Part shown: positions 1 through 8,506 of the stretch, in pieces
Numbering within the stretch: position 1 is the stretch's first letter
Layout of the letters: every line of letters starts with the position of its first letter
Assembly: GCA_038250235.1 (NCBI GenBank)
Contig: JBBSCO010000039.1
Coordinates: forward strand, 1 to 27,421
Source of the DNA: JAAUTS01 sp038250235
GTDB lineage: Bacteria > Verrucomicrobiota > Verrucomicrobiia > Methylacidiphilales > JAAUTS01
Reading direction: 5' to 3'
Length of the DNA stretch: 27,421 nt
The notes under the pieces: model-generated
What the model was told of the DNA's origin: nothing
Database searches by the model: none
The model's input: only the letters and a program-made list of their open reading frames with translations
Made by a program: the position numbers and the translations under genes

Positions 1-32
1 CTGGTAACATCCACATATAAACCTGTCATCGT

Positions 33-359
33 ATGAATAATCTTCCTGAGGCTGATTGGAAAAGTTTGCGTCGGTTAAAGGAGCCGATGCTTGATGAGTT
101 GTCGACGCGCATCAACCTCGAGGTTCAAGAGTGCCTGGCGCTCAGGACCCTTTCTGCCAACGAAAAACGGAGCAGGATTTTTGAGATTGTCACCGGGAGG
201 AATGAAATAGTTGCCATGTGTTTTGATGACTGGAGAAGAAGCCAATTCATGAGAATCTGTATCGCACTGGTTCAGCACCAACTTTTGAGGGCTGAACATG
301 TAACGGAATTTACGACTGAAACGCAGACAAAGATCGAGGATGATCTGAAGGAACTGTAA
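33..359 (+). CDS. conserved hypothetical protein, 108 aa
   Basis: A small soluble, charged protein with no signal peptide or membrane segment. The pattern of an N-terminal acidic/aromatic start, a central ER-like helix (NEKRSRIFEIVTGRNEIVA), FDDWRRS, then a hydrophobic helix and a closing F-x-x-ET motif resembles a family of uncharacterised bacterial proteins of about 110 residues that I know only as hypothetical; this is recalled, not searched. The ATG has no clear Shine-Dalgarno sequence. A hairpin with a short T tract follows the stop, which supports a real transcription unit ending here. An open frame on the opposite strand (75-413) has an unlikely composition and is treated as a shadow. 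Function is unknown. Confidence 0.6.
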   Translation: MNNLPEADWKSLRRLKEPMLDELSTRINLEVQECLALRTLSANEKRSRIFEIVTGRNEIVAMCFDDWRRSQFMRICIALVQHQLLRAEHVTEFTTETQTKIEDDLKEL

Positions 360-409
360 AAGCTGAAGTCTATGCAGATGTAATTCCAATTTCAGAAAAT
401 TTATATTAC

Positions 410-444
410 GCAACGGGAGGAAACAAAAACAGCCCGTTGCTTTT
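410..444 (+). terminator. possible Rho-independent terminator
   Basis: An 8-bp perfect inverted repeat (GCAACGGG at 410-417, CCCGTTGC at 433-440) with a 15-nt A-rich loop is followed directly by TTTT. It lies 50 bp after the stop of the small gene and before the MFS gene. The long loop and short T run make it only a moderate candidate. Confidence 0.45.
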
Positions 445-484
445 CCTCTCCATTTAGTGTCGATTGTTGTCCGCTAATGGCTCA

Positions 485-1789
485 ATGAATTCATCTTACC
501 CAACTAACATCCGGCTTTTTATCTGGTTCCGGATCTTTTTCAACTGCCGCTTTTATTACCCTGTTTTTGCCGTTCTCTTTCTCGACTATGGAATGACCGT
601 GGAGCAGTTTGCCCTGCTCAATGTCGGCTGGGCCGCAGCTATCGTCCTGCTGGAAGTGCCCTCGGGAGCTTTGGCAGATCTGTTGGGGCGCAGGATAATG
701 GTTGTGGCAGCTTCTTTTTTTATGGTGGTGGAGATGCTCCTTTTGGCCCTGGTTCCTCTGGGCAATGTCAGCCTGGTTTTCTGGGCCCTGTTGCTCAACC
801 GTGTTTTGAGCGGTGCGGCGGAAGCCTCGGCCAGCGGGGCCGACGAAGCTTTGGCTTATGATTCCCTCAAGGAAGCAGGGCGCGAAAAAGAATGGCCGCA
901 GGTTCTTTCGAAACTGATGCGTTGGCAGTCGGTGGGCTTTGTTGCCGCCATGCTGACCGGTGCCATGGTCTATGATGTTGAGCTGGTCAACAAAGTCCTG
1001 GGCTTTTTCCAGACCGATCTGCAGTTGACCAAGGAAACCTGCATTCGTTTTCCCATCTATCTCACGCTGCTCATGTCTCTGGGGGCCTGCGTGGCTTCAC
1101 TGCGGATGAGGGAACTTTCCGGATTCCGGGGCGCCGCAGGTTTTGAATTCGCCGGCGCCTGGAGCAACATGAAAGAAGCGGCACTCTGGATTCTGCATCG
1201 TCCCTATGTCGCTTATCTCCTGATTTTTCTGGTGGCCTGCGACAGCATCATCCGCCTCCATCTGACCCTGGGCAGCCAATACCTCCGCCTGGTGGAGATT
1301 CCCGAAGCCTGGTTCGGGCTGTTCAGCGCGATATTCGCCGGACTCGGTTTTTTCATGCCGAAGATTGCCGAGCGTCTGGTCAGGCAGTTCGGCTGGAAAA
1401 AGAATTTCACGCTGTTGGCCTTGTATGTTTGGTTGTCGCTCTGGGGTCTGTCCTGGGCCATTCCCTACGGAGGCGTGGTTTTTTCGCTGCTTTGCAGTGC
1501 GGGGATGTTTTTCATCGGCTACTTCGGCAGTCATTATTTGAACGAGGCGATTGATTCCGACAAACGCGCCACGATTTTGAGTTTCAAGGGACTGAGTCTG
1601 AATCTGGGTTACGGAACGATTGGTCTGGCCTATGCGGGTTGGGTGCGTTTTCTTGATCAGGGCAGCAAAGAGGCGGCGTATGCGGAATCACTTAAAATCT
1701 GGCCCTGGTATTTCTTGGGCGTCATGATGTTGTTGCTCTTTGTTGGATGGATGTTGAAAGGAAGAATCACGCAAAAATCAGTGGTTTAA
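485..1789 (+). CDS. MFS transporter
   Basis: A 434-residue integral membrane protein with about twelve hydrophobic segments in two halves, the normal size for the major facilitator superfamily. The loop after the second helix carries the MFS signature A in the form LEVPSGALADLLGRR (G-x-L-A-D-x-x-G-R-R). A hydrophilic loop divides the halves after about residue 200. The EVPSG form of the motif is frequent in drug/metabolite efflux MFS proteins, but the substrate cannot be read from sequence. The ATG at 485 is preferred; an in-frame TTG at 464 would add seven residues. Neither has a good ribosome-binding site. Only 7 nt separate it from the M32 peptidase, so the two are probably one transcript, which hints at export or uptake of peptides or amino acids, without proof. 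Confidence 0.88.
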   Translation: MNSSYPTNIRLFIWFRIFFNCRFYYPVFAVLFLDYGMTVEQFALLNVGWAAAIVLLEVPSGALADLLGRRIMVVAASFFMVVEMLLLALVPLGNVSLVFWALLLNRVLSGAAEASASGADEALAYDSLKEAGREKEWPQVLSKLMRWQSVGFVAAMLTGAMVYDVELVNKVLGFFQTDLQLTKETCIRFPIYLTLLMSLGACVASLRMRELSGFRGAAGFEFAGAWSNMKEAALWILHRPYVAYLLIFLVACDSIIRLHLTLGSQYLRLVEIPEAWFGLFSAIFAGLGFFMPKIAERLVRQFGWKKNFTLLALYVWLSLWGLSWAIPYGGVVFSLLCSAGMFFIGYFGSHYLNEAIDSDKRATILSFKGLSLNLGYGTIGLAYAGWVRFLDQGSKEAAYAESLKIWPWYFLGVMMLLLFVGWMLKGRITQKSVV

Positions 1790-1796
1790 AATTCTT

Positions 1797-3302
1797 ATGA
1801 CTAAAAATAATCGAGAGGCCTATGAAATCCTGAGCCAACGAAACCGGGAATGCGTCATGTTGGGATCGGCCAACGCTTTGCTGGAATGGGATATGCAGAC
1901 CTACATGCCCCCCGGCGCGGCCCCTTTCCGGGCCGACCAGTGCGCCTACCTGGCCGGACAAAGCCATCGCCTTTGGACGGCCCCGGAAGTCGGTGATTGG
2001 ATCTCGCAATGTGAAGATGCGGGCTTTGAAAAAGGGAGTGCCGGGGAAGTCAATGTCAGGCAGTGGAGGAGAAGTTATGACCGCGCGACAAAACTTTCTG
2101 TGGATCTGGTCGAACGGTTTAAGCGCGAGACCTCGCTGGGTCATGAAAGCTGGGTCGAGGCCCGGAAACATTCGGACTTTTCCTTGTTCAGGCCCGGACT
2201 GGAGAGGATTGTGGCGATCAACCGCGAAATGGCGCAGTGCTGGGGTTACGAAGGTTCCCCTTACAATGCCTTACTGGAAGGATATGAAACCGGAGCCAGA
2301 ACGGAAGAGATCAAAGTCCTCTTTGAACGACTGGCACCCCGGGTGACGGCACTTCTGAATGAAGCGGTCTCCTCACTACCTCCCAAGCCGAAACTACCTC
2401 TGGGTGTCTATCCGGTAGAAGCGCAGCAGACTCTCAACCGCAAGATAGCCGAAGCTCTGGGCTTTGATTTCCAGGCAGGCCGTATCGACACCACAGCCCA
2501 CCCTTTCTGCACCACGAACGGCAGGCACGATGTTCGACTGACGACTCGCTATGATGAGAGTGATTTCACCAGCTCTCTTTACGGCATCATCCATGAAACG
2601 GGCCACGGGCTTTATGAGCAGGGGTTGAAGGCCGAGCACTTCGGCACACCGATGGGAGAAGCCATCTCGCTGGGCATCCATGAATCGCAATCGCGTCTCT
2701 GGGAAAATCAGGTCTGCCGTCGCCCTGAATTCTGGGAACACTGGTTTGGAGAGGCGTGTCACCTTTTCCCACAGCTTTCTGAATTATCGCCGCAGGCGCT
2801 GGCCCGTTATGTGAATCACGTGGAGCGTTCCTATATCCGGGTGGAAGCGGATGAGGTGACCTACGATCTGCACGTCATCCTGCGGTTCCTGTTGGAAGTG
2901 GATCTTTTTGAGGGACGCCTGGAAGCGGCAGACATTCCGGAAGCCTGGAATGAACTCTTTAAAGGCATGTTAGGTCTGGAGGTTCCGGACAATGCCAGGG
3001 GCTGTCTGCAGGATGTGCACTGGAGCATGGGCAGCTTCGGTTATTTTGCAACCTACACGCTGGGAAGTCTGAATGCGGCCCAGTTGTTTGTTAAAGCAGG
3101 CGAAGAACTGTCCGGACTGGATCGAAGTCTGGCCCAGGGGGAATATGCGCCCCTACTGGGATGGCTTAGGGAAAAGGTGCATCAGCACGGCCAGCGTTAC
3201 ACGCCGCAGGAACTCATGAAGCAGGCCACGGGAACCGGAACCCGGGAGGATGCTTTCCTCAAGCATCTGGAACACAAGGTCCGCTGGCTGGCCAAGGGCT
3301 GA
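1797..3302 (+). CDS. M32 family metallocarboxypeptidase (carboxypeptidase Taq type)
   Basis: A 501-residue cytosolic zinc carboxypeptidase that removes C-terminal amino acids with broad specificity (EC 3.4.17.19 family). The zinc site is clear: HETGH at residues 266-270 gives His266, catalytic Glu267 and His270, and HESQSR gives the third ligand Glu296; the spacing matches the known archaeal M32 enzymes closely. Other family blocks are seen: LLEWDMQTYMPPGA near the N terminus, TRYDESDF just before the zinc motif, and DVHWSMGSFGYFATYTLG near the C terminus. Length is typical (about 500). The start ATG lies 7 nt after the MFS stop. The 3' end overlaps the convergent LOG-family gene by 44 nt. 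No signal peptide, so it acts in the cytoplasm, probably in peptide turnover. Confidence 0.96.
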   Translation: MTKNNREAYEILSQRNRECVMLGSANALLEWDMQTYMPPGAAPFRADQCAYLAGQSHRLWTAPEVGDWISQCEDAGFEKGSAGEVNVRQWRRSYDRATKLSVDLVERFKRETSLGHESWVEARKHSDFSLFRPGLERIVAINREMAQCWGYEGSPYNALLEGYETGARTEEIKVLFERLAPRVTALLNEAVSSLPPKPKLPLGVYPVEAQQTLNRKIAEALGFDFQAGRIDTTAHPFCTTNGRHDVRLTTRYDESDFTSSLYGIIHETGHGLYEQGLKAEHFGTPMGEAISLGIHESQSRLWENQVCRRPEFWEHWFGEACHLFPQLSELSPQALARYVNHVERSYIRVEADEVTYDLHVILRFLLEVDLFEGRLEAADIPEAWNELFKGMLGLEVPDNARGCLQDVHWSMGSFGYFATYTLGSLNAAQLFVKAGEELSGLDRSLAQGEYAPLLGWLREKVHQHGQRYTPQELMKQATGTGTREDAFLKHLEHKVRWLAKG

Positions 3303-3780
3303 GCGTGTCCGACCTTAGAAAACCGGCCCCGGCCATTTGTTGGAGCATCTGAACCAAGGGATCGTAAAACCCACATAATTTGAAAAGAGCACAGGGCTTG
3401 GGGTGAAGTCCCAACTGGGTCCAGACAACTACTTCCATGATTTCCTCGGGGGTTCCAATGCCTCCGGGCAGGGCCAGGAACGCGTCGGCACGTGAGGCCA
3501 TGAGATGTTTCCTCTCGTGCATGGAAGAGACCATGTGAAGTTCGGTCAATCCGGTATGGGTCAATTCCTCCGTGGCCAGGTGTCCGGGGATCAGGCCAAC
3601 AACTTTTCCTCCATTTCCCAAAACCGAATCCGCCCCAGCACCCATCAATCTGGTTCTGCCTCCGCCATAGACCAGGGAATGTCCTTCATCTGCGATTTCT
3701 TTTCCGACGGCGATGGCAAGTTCCCTGTAGGCCGGCTCGAAGCCTGGGCTGGAGCCGCAGTAGACACAAAGAGATGCCAT
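3259..3780 (-). CDS. LOG family protein (TIGR00730 type)
   Basis: A 173-residue Rossmann-like protein of the LOG / 'lysine decarboxylase-like' family. Characterised members release free cytokinin-type bases from nucleoside monophosphates (phosphoribohydrolases); in bacteria the real substrate is often unknown. Visible motifs: VYCGSSPG at the N terminus, VYGGGRTRLMGA (usually GGGxxGLMG, here Arg-Thr-Arg), MHERKHLM, and the diagnostic PGGIGTPEE with its catalytic Glu. The body is complete, but the last 13 or so residues (after GFLRSD) are Pro- and Cys-rich and unlike the helical tail of the family; this tail is read from DNA shared with the end of the M32 gene. The protein is therefore slightly short (family about 185-195). 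Convergent with the upstream pair and divergent from the cyclase-kinase gene. Confidence 0.9.
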   Translation of the reverse strand: MASLCVYCGSSPGFEPAYRELAIAVGKEIADEGHSLVYGGGRTRLMGAGADSVLGNGGKVVGLIPGHLATEELTHTGLTELHMVSSMHERKHLMASRADAFLALPGGIGTPEEIMEVVVWTQLGLHPKPCALFKLCGFYDPLVQMLQQMAGAGFLRSDTLSPWPASGPCVPDA

Positions 3781-3969
3781 GAGCGGAGGTTAAGTCTCTG
3801 GTGGCTGCCGGGCAAGGAACAAGGTATTGCACGCTGCTCTCCATTATTCTAACAATTCAGGGCAAGAGGGCAAGATCAGCCCCTTCCAGGCACAACACTA
3901 TCGGGATGTATTTTGGACTTAACAGACGCGATTCACTCCTCTAGGGTATATCCACGTTCACCAGCCACC

Positions 3970-6900
3970 ATGAGTTCAATTACTGAACCGTCCGAGAAAC
4001 GCCGACTCAGCCGCGCACTTGTGGCTGATCCTTTATCCATTCTCGGGCTCGACACCATGACCCTGCGGGTCTCGGCCGACGAAACCATTCTTTACGCCAA
4101 CAGTGCCTTTGCGTCTTTTCTGAACATGGATAAAGATGAGATCATCGGCCAATCTATCCGTATTCTAGAGCAACTTTTCTCATCGGACACCCTGAACACC
4201 CTCATCAGTCCGGCAAGCACGAACGACAGTGTCCGCCTGATCCGGGACACCCTGAACCGCAGTTATGAATTAAAGGTTTCCTTCCATGGCACGGTGCGGG
4301 ACATCGTCATCCATGACGTGACGGATCTGCAGCGTTTTCATACCTACGTGCGCCGCTATCTTCCCCCCGGCCAGGATGGTATGACAGAAGAAGACCTCAG
4401 CACCTTCAAGTTTCCCGAGCGCCGGTTCATGAGTGTCAGCTTCACCGATCTGCGGGGTTTCACCGGACTGAGCGAAACCCTTTCACCGGAAGAAATCCGG
4501 GAAATGATCAACGCTTATCTTGAAGAAGTCATTGGAGCGGTGGACAACAACCACGCCAGCGTGGACAAAATTATCGGAGACGAAGTGATGGTGCTTTACG
4601 GAGCCCCCCGCTATCATCGCGATCACGCTCTGCGCTCCATCAAGACAGCCTGCGAACAGATGCAAAAACTGCGCGCCCTGCAGCTCCATTTCCAACGCAT
4701 CGGACGGCCCATGCCGGATTGCGGCATCGGTATCAACACGGGCGACATGGTCGTGGGTAATATCGGAACCAGCACCCGCCAGGATTACACCGTGTTGGGT
4801 TCCAGCGTGAACCTGGCATCACGCCTCTGCAGTGTGGCGCGGGGAGGGGAAGTTCTTTTAAGCGAAACCACTCTGAACGCGGCCCTGCAGACTCTCCCGG
4901 AAGGTTGGGAAATCCTGGAAACGCGCTTGGAGGAGCCCGTGGATTTCAAGCCCGAAGGAAGCAAGGCGGAAGCGGTTTTCGAATTGCCGGAAGAGTTACA
5001 AAGCAAAGTGATTGTCATCGGCCCAAACATGGATGGCGACCATTCCAAAGCGGAATACTATTTCTTTTATCTCTACATGCTCCAGGCCAAAGGTATCGAA
5101 CAACCCTTCCCCGTTCTCTCCGTCGTGGCGGCCAAGGAAAACGAAACCACCCTGAGCCTCAATGACCAGGCCGTCCTGCATATGCGGGGGGAAAAGATTT
5201 TTGGGAAATACCGCCTTCAGGAAGTTCTGGGCCGCGGGGGCATGGGTGAAGTCTGGAAAGCCTCAGATACCTTCGGCAATCCTCTCGCCATCAAAATGCT
5301 GCTGGCAGGTGAGTCTGCCTCCGAAGACCAACTCAAACGTTTCAAGCAGGAAGCCCGCATCCTCTCGAAACTTCCCCACCGCAACATCTGCCGCATCCAT
5401 GAGGTCGGCGAATACGACGGACGTTCCTACCTGGCCATGGAGTATGTGGACGGGCTTTCCATGGACAGGCTGCTGGCGGAACCGGATTCTTCCCGCACAG
5501 CTTCCGATTCCAGCGACCTCAGCTCCCTTATCGCCACCATCCGGCGGCATTCCGCCGCTTCTGTTGCCGGCGTTGAGGGGGAACATCTGCGAACTATACC
5601 CATCCCCAGTGCCTCGTCGGGGAGTCTGGTTTTGCCGGTGCAACAGACTCTGGCCATCATCGCCCGGGTTTGTGATGCCATTCAATACGCCCATCAACAG
5701 GGCGTTCTGCACCGCGACATCAAACCCGGCAACATCATGATCCGCGCGGACGGCGAGCCCGTGGTCATGGACTTCGGCCTGGCCAAACTGGAACGTCATG
5801 CCGGAGCCAACAGCCTTTCGGCTCCCAGCCTCGGGGTCAACACCATGACCGGACACACCGTGGGCACAATCGATTTTATGGCGCCGGAGCAGGCCCTTTC
5901 CAGCAAGGATGTGGATGAGCGGGCCGATGTTTACTCGCTGGGAGCCGTGTTATACCGCATGCTGACAGGTAATCCTCACTTCTACACCACGGGGCACCTG
6001 CTTAATGACGCCCAGAAACTCCAAACCCTGGATCCCATTCCTCTGCACATCCACCGGCCGCAGATCGATCCCGATCTGGAAATCATTACCCTGAAAGCAC
6101 TGAGAGCCGACCCGGCAGAGCGTTACCGCAGTGCTGCCGCCCTGAGGGATGATCTGGGTCGCTATCAACTTGGTGAAGTAATCCATGCCCGTCCCGTAAG
6201 CCTCCGCGAAATCACCGGAAAATGGATCAAGCGCAACCGGCCGCTTTTCATTGCCGTGACCGGATCCGTGGTGGCAATCTTTGTCATTCTGGCCCTTTCT
6301 GTGGTGGACCTTAACATGCGCCGGATTGAAGCGGAACGCCTGCGGATCAGCGCAGAAGAAAGTGCGCGTGCGGCCCGTGCCAGTGAAAATACCGCACTTG
6401 AAGCCCGCAACAGCGCGGATACGGCCATGGTGCAACTCGAAAGGGAAAAACGGGAAAACGAAGCCCTGTTGGCCAAATACGATTCTGAGCGCAAGGCCCG
6501 TGGCGAGGCCGAGCTCAAACTGACGGAAGCGGATAAACAACGTCTACAGGCGGAAGCCGGCCAACGCAAAGCCATAGAGGAAAGAACCCGTGTTGTTTCC
6601 GTGGCCAGGGAACGCCTGGACAACGGCACCGCCGCAAGGCGGATCCGCAATGAATTGGAACTCGGACAATGGCAGACGGCCTACGACACTTTGGAAAATA
6701 CGCGTCAATTGAATCCGGAAGTTCCGGAACTGTGGATGCTTAAAGCACGGCTTCATGCGGCGGCCTTCCAATTGAACGAGGCCCTCCAATCCCTTGATCA
6801 GCTGAAAAAAAACTTCCCGGGATCAGGGTCGGATTACGCATACTTGGAAGAACAGCTCCGCGAGTTCCATGAAGTGACCAAGGATCTTCCCAACGCGGAG

Positions 6901-7020
6901 GAGGACCGCGAACTTCAGAACGCTTTTGCCCGCCGCCTGATAGGGAGCAGCCACCCGGATGACCGCAAGGCGGGAACATACCTTGAACGGCACAGCCCGG
7001 CCAGAACCACCAGACCCTAA
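3970..7020 (+). CDS. PAS - class III adenylate cyclase - Ser/Thr kinase fusion with C-terminal membrane helix and coiled coil
   Basis: A 1016-residue signalling protein. Order, numbered from the ATG at 3970: PAS-like domain about 25-125; class III nucleotide cyclase about 155-310; a linker of unknown fold about 340-410; Hanks-type kinase about 411-735 with an inserted Ser-rich loop before its helix E; membrane helix 758-781; long Ala/Glu/Arg coiled coil about 783-875; TPR-like helices to about 940. The cyclase keeps both metal Asp (160, 204), the adenine-selecting pair Lys200/Asp272, and transition-state Asn281/Arg285, so cAMP synthesis is expected. The kinase keeps GRGGMG, Lys442, HRD (581-583), DFG (601-603) and APE, so it should phosphorylate. 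Basic residues before the helix place both enzymes in the cytosol and the coiled coil outside. A TTG at 3913 would add 19 residues; the ATG looks better. The secreted-protein gene follows after 50 bp. Confidence 0.93.
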   Translation: MSSITEPSEKRRLSRALVADPLSILGLDTMTLRVSADETILYANSAFASFLNMDKDEIIGQSIRILEQLFSSDTLNTLISPASTNDSVRLIRDTLNRSYELKVSFHGTVRDIVIHDVTDLQRFHTYVRRYLPPGQDGMTEEDLSTFKFPERRFMSVSFTDLRGFTGLSETLSPEEIREMINAYLEEVIGAVDNNHASVDKIIGDEVMVLYGAPRYHRDHALRSIKTACEQMQKLRALQLHFQRIGRPMPDCGIGINTGDMVVGNIGTSTRQDYTVLGSSVNLASRLCSVARGGEVLLSETTLNAALQTLPEGWEILETRLEEPVDFKPEGSKAEAVFELPEELQSKVIVIGPNMDGDHSKAEYYFFYLYMLQAKGIEQPFPVLSVVAAKENETTLSLNDQAVLHMRGEKIFGKYRLQEVLGRGGMGEVWKASDTFGNPLAIKMLLAGESASEDQLKRFKQEARILSKLPHRNICRIHEVGEYDGRSYLAMEYVDGLSMDRLLAEPDSSRTASDSSDLSSLIATIRRHSAASVAGVEGEHLRTIPIPSASSGSLVLPVQQTLAIIARVCDAIQYAHQQGVLHRDIKPGNIMIRADGEPVVMDFGLAKLERHAGANSLSAPSLGVNTMTGHTVGTIDFMAPEQALSSKDVDERADVYSLGAVLYRMLTGNPHFYTTGHLLNDAQKLQTLDPIPLHIHRPQIDPDLEIITLKALRADPAERYRSAAALRDDLGRYQLGEVIHARPVSLREITGKWIKRNRPLFIAVTGSVVAIFVILALSVVDLNMRRIEAERLRISAEESARAARASENTALEARNSADTAMVQLEREKRENEALLAKYDSERKARGEAELKLTEADKQRLQAEAGQRKAIEERTRVVSVARERLDNGTAARRIRNELELGQWQTAYDTLENTRQLNPEVPELWMLKARLHAAAFQLNEALQSLDQLKKNFPGSGSDYAYLEEQLREFHEVTKDLPNAEEDRELQNAFARRLIGSSHPDDRKAGTYLERHSPARTTRP

Positions 7021-7059
7021 TCCTAACTATAATCCTTTTACCTATGCACAACAATCAAC

Positions 7060-7063
7060 GGAG
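7060..7063 (+). promoter_or_regulatory. ribosome-binding site choosing the 7071 start
   Basis: GGAG lies 7 nt before the ATG at 7071, ideal spacing, and that ATG opens directly into a signal peptide. The in-frame ATG at 7044 has no such site. Confidence 0.6.
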
Positions 7064-7070
7064 AATCCCC

Positions 7071-7898
7071 ATGAAAAACCTGATCCTTGCCGTCCTTCTT
7101 TCGGGGGCAACTTACCTGCCTGCCGCCGAAACCTCCCCTGGGCAACTGGCCGAACTGCTGGCCAACAAACAATTCCGGCCCGAAGAAGTCACTCTCGGAA
7201 AACCGGTCAAAATTGACGTGTTCAGTGGCGGTAAAAAAACAGGCGAAATCACCGTCCCGTCCGGTCGCGCTGTGAAACTCCGCGATGTTCAGGATCAAAA
7301 GCTTCGCATTCTGGTGGGAACCAGTGAAGCCACTGTCCCCTACACGGACACGGATTACGTGAACCGCGCCGAAGCGCTTCGGAAGGAATGGGACAAAAAA
7401 AGCCTGGCCGAAAAACGTGCACGGCTCATTGCGGATTCACCTAAAGCTGCCGGAGCTGCCCCGGCCAGCCCCACCCCTCATGCGGCTCAGGTGCCACCCG
7501 CCGTGACTGCGGAGAGCGATGTTCCTGCCGACCCCTCAAGTTTGAACCCGACGGAGAAAACAGACGACCTGGAACTCGACCGCATGGATCCCCAAAAACG
7601 GAAGGCAATCCGTTTTCTCACCTCCCAACCATTGAAGTGCCTGGAAAACGGGCAGGTAGTGGCCACCAGTACTTTCAAAAGCAACGGAACCTACGTCCTA
7701 GATAATGGTTATAAAGGAAAGTGGAAAATGGATAAAACAGGTGAAATCATCACGTATTGCGATATCGGAGGGAAGGACCGCATCAACCGCTACGTATATG
7801 ATGAGCAACACAATAAACTCACAGGAAAGCGCGACCGTAAAAGCGACATTCAGGACAATGCCTCGCTTTACATGATGCCGGCATTTGTCAAAAAATAG
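7071..7898 (+). CDS. secreted protein of unknown function
   Basis: A 275-residue protein with a clear Sec signal peptide (MKN, hydrophobic core LILAVLLSG, cleavage probably after PAA). The mature part has an N-terminal beta-rich segment with a Gly/Lys pattern that may be SH3-like (about residues 30-100), a charged helix (AEALRKEWDKKSLAEKRARL), a Pro/Ala-rich linker about 125-165, and a C-terminal beta-rich segment about 180-260 whose repeated strands with G-x-W resemble a small lipocalin-like or glycan-type barrel; these folds are guesses from pattern. I do not recognise a named family. It begins 50 bp after the cyclase-kinase gene on the same strand and is probably cotranscribed, so it could act with the extracytoplasmic coiled coil of that kinase; this is inference. 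It converges on engB with an 8-nt gap. Confidence 0.75.
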   Translation: MKNLILAVLLSGATYLPAAETSPGQLAELLANKQFRPEEVTLGKPVKIDVFSGGKKTGEITVPSGRAVKLRDVQDQKLRILVGTSEATVPYTDTDYVNRAEALRKEWDKKSLAEKRARLIADSPKAAGAAPASPTPHAAQVPPAVTAESDVPADPSSLNPTEKTDDLELDRMDPQKRKAIRFLTSQPLKCLENGQVVATSTFKSNGTYVLDNGYKGKWKMDKTGEIITYCDIGGKDRINRYVYDEQHNKLTGKRDRKSDIQDNASLYMMPAFVKK

Positions 7899-7906
7899 CC
7901 CGCTAC

Positions 7907-8506
7907 CTATTCCTGCCCTGAAAGGGCCCGTCCGATAAAATTCAAAATCACAGATTTTCCATCTTTGCTGACCGAGGAGCTGTTGAAAAGAGGGGGAGGC
8001 GTTTCCACCAACCCCGCGATGTTTTCGAGAAACAGATCCCGATTGGCCTGAACCTTGGCCGCAGAGAGTTTATCCGTTTTGGTGAAGATGAGTCCGAAGG
8101 GCAACCCTCTCTCGCCGATCCACTGTATGAAATCGAGATCGATCGCCTGCGGGGGAAGCCGGGAATCGATCAGGACAAAAATGAAGGCCAGATTGGGCCG
8201 CTGCTCAAGATAGAGTGCCACCGACTGGTTAAAGTCAGCCCTGTCCTTTTTGGCCACCTTGGCATATCCGTAACCGGGCAAATCCACCAGAGACCAGGAC
8301 TCATTGATCAGAAAAAAGTTGATGAGCTTGGTCTTACCGGGCGTGGCGGAGACCTTGGCCAGTTCTTTGCGCTCGGCCAGCATGTTGATCAGGGAAGATT
8401 TTCCAACATTGGAGCGCCCAATGAAGGCGAATTCCGGCAGCTCCGATTCCGGACAGAAATTGAGGTCGGGAGCACTGGAGGTAAAAACAGCCGATTTGAT
8501 TTTCAC
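7907..8506 (-). CDS. engB: ribosome biogenesis GTPase EngB (YsxC/YihA)
   Basis: A 199-residue TRAFAC-class GTPase needed for late assembly of the large ribosomal subunit. All G motifs are present: G1 GRSNVGKSS at residues 30-38, G2 TPGKT at 54-58, G3 DLPG followed by YGYAKV at 74-83, G4 TKTDK at 141-145, and a G5-like SSVSKDG near 177. Length equals the family norm (about 200). The start is GTG at 8506, with a G-rich AGGGGGG stretch just upstream as a likely ribosome-binding site. Its GTG overlaps the TGA of the upstream DUF6172-like gene (GTGA, 4 nt), so translation is probably coupled. Cytoplasmic. Confidence 0.97.
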   Translation of the reverse strand: MKIKSAVFTSSAPDLNFCPESELPEFAFIGRSNVGKSSLINMLAERKELAKVSATPGKTKLINFFLINESWSLVDLPGYGYAKVAKKDRADFNQSVALYLEQRPNLAFIFVLIDSRLPPQAIDLDFIQWIGERGLPFGLIFTKTDKLSAAKVQANRDLFLENIAGLVETPPPLFNSSSVSKDGKSVILNFIGRALSGQE

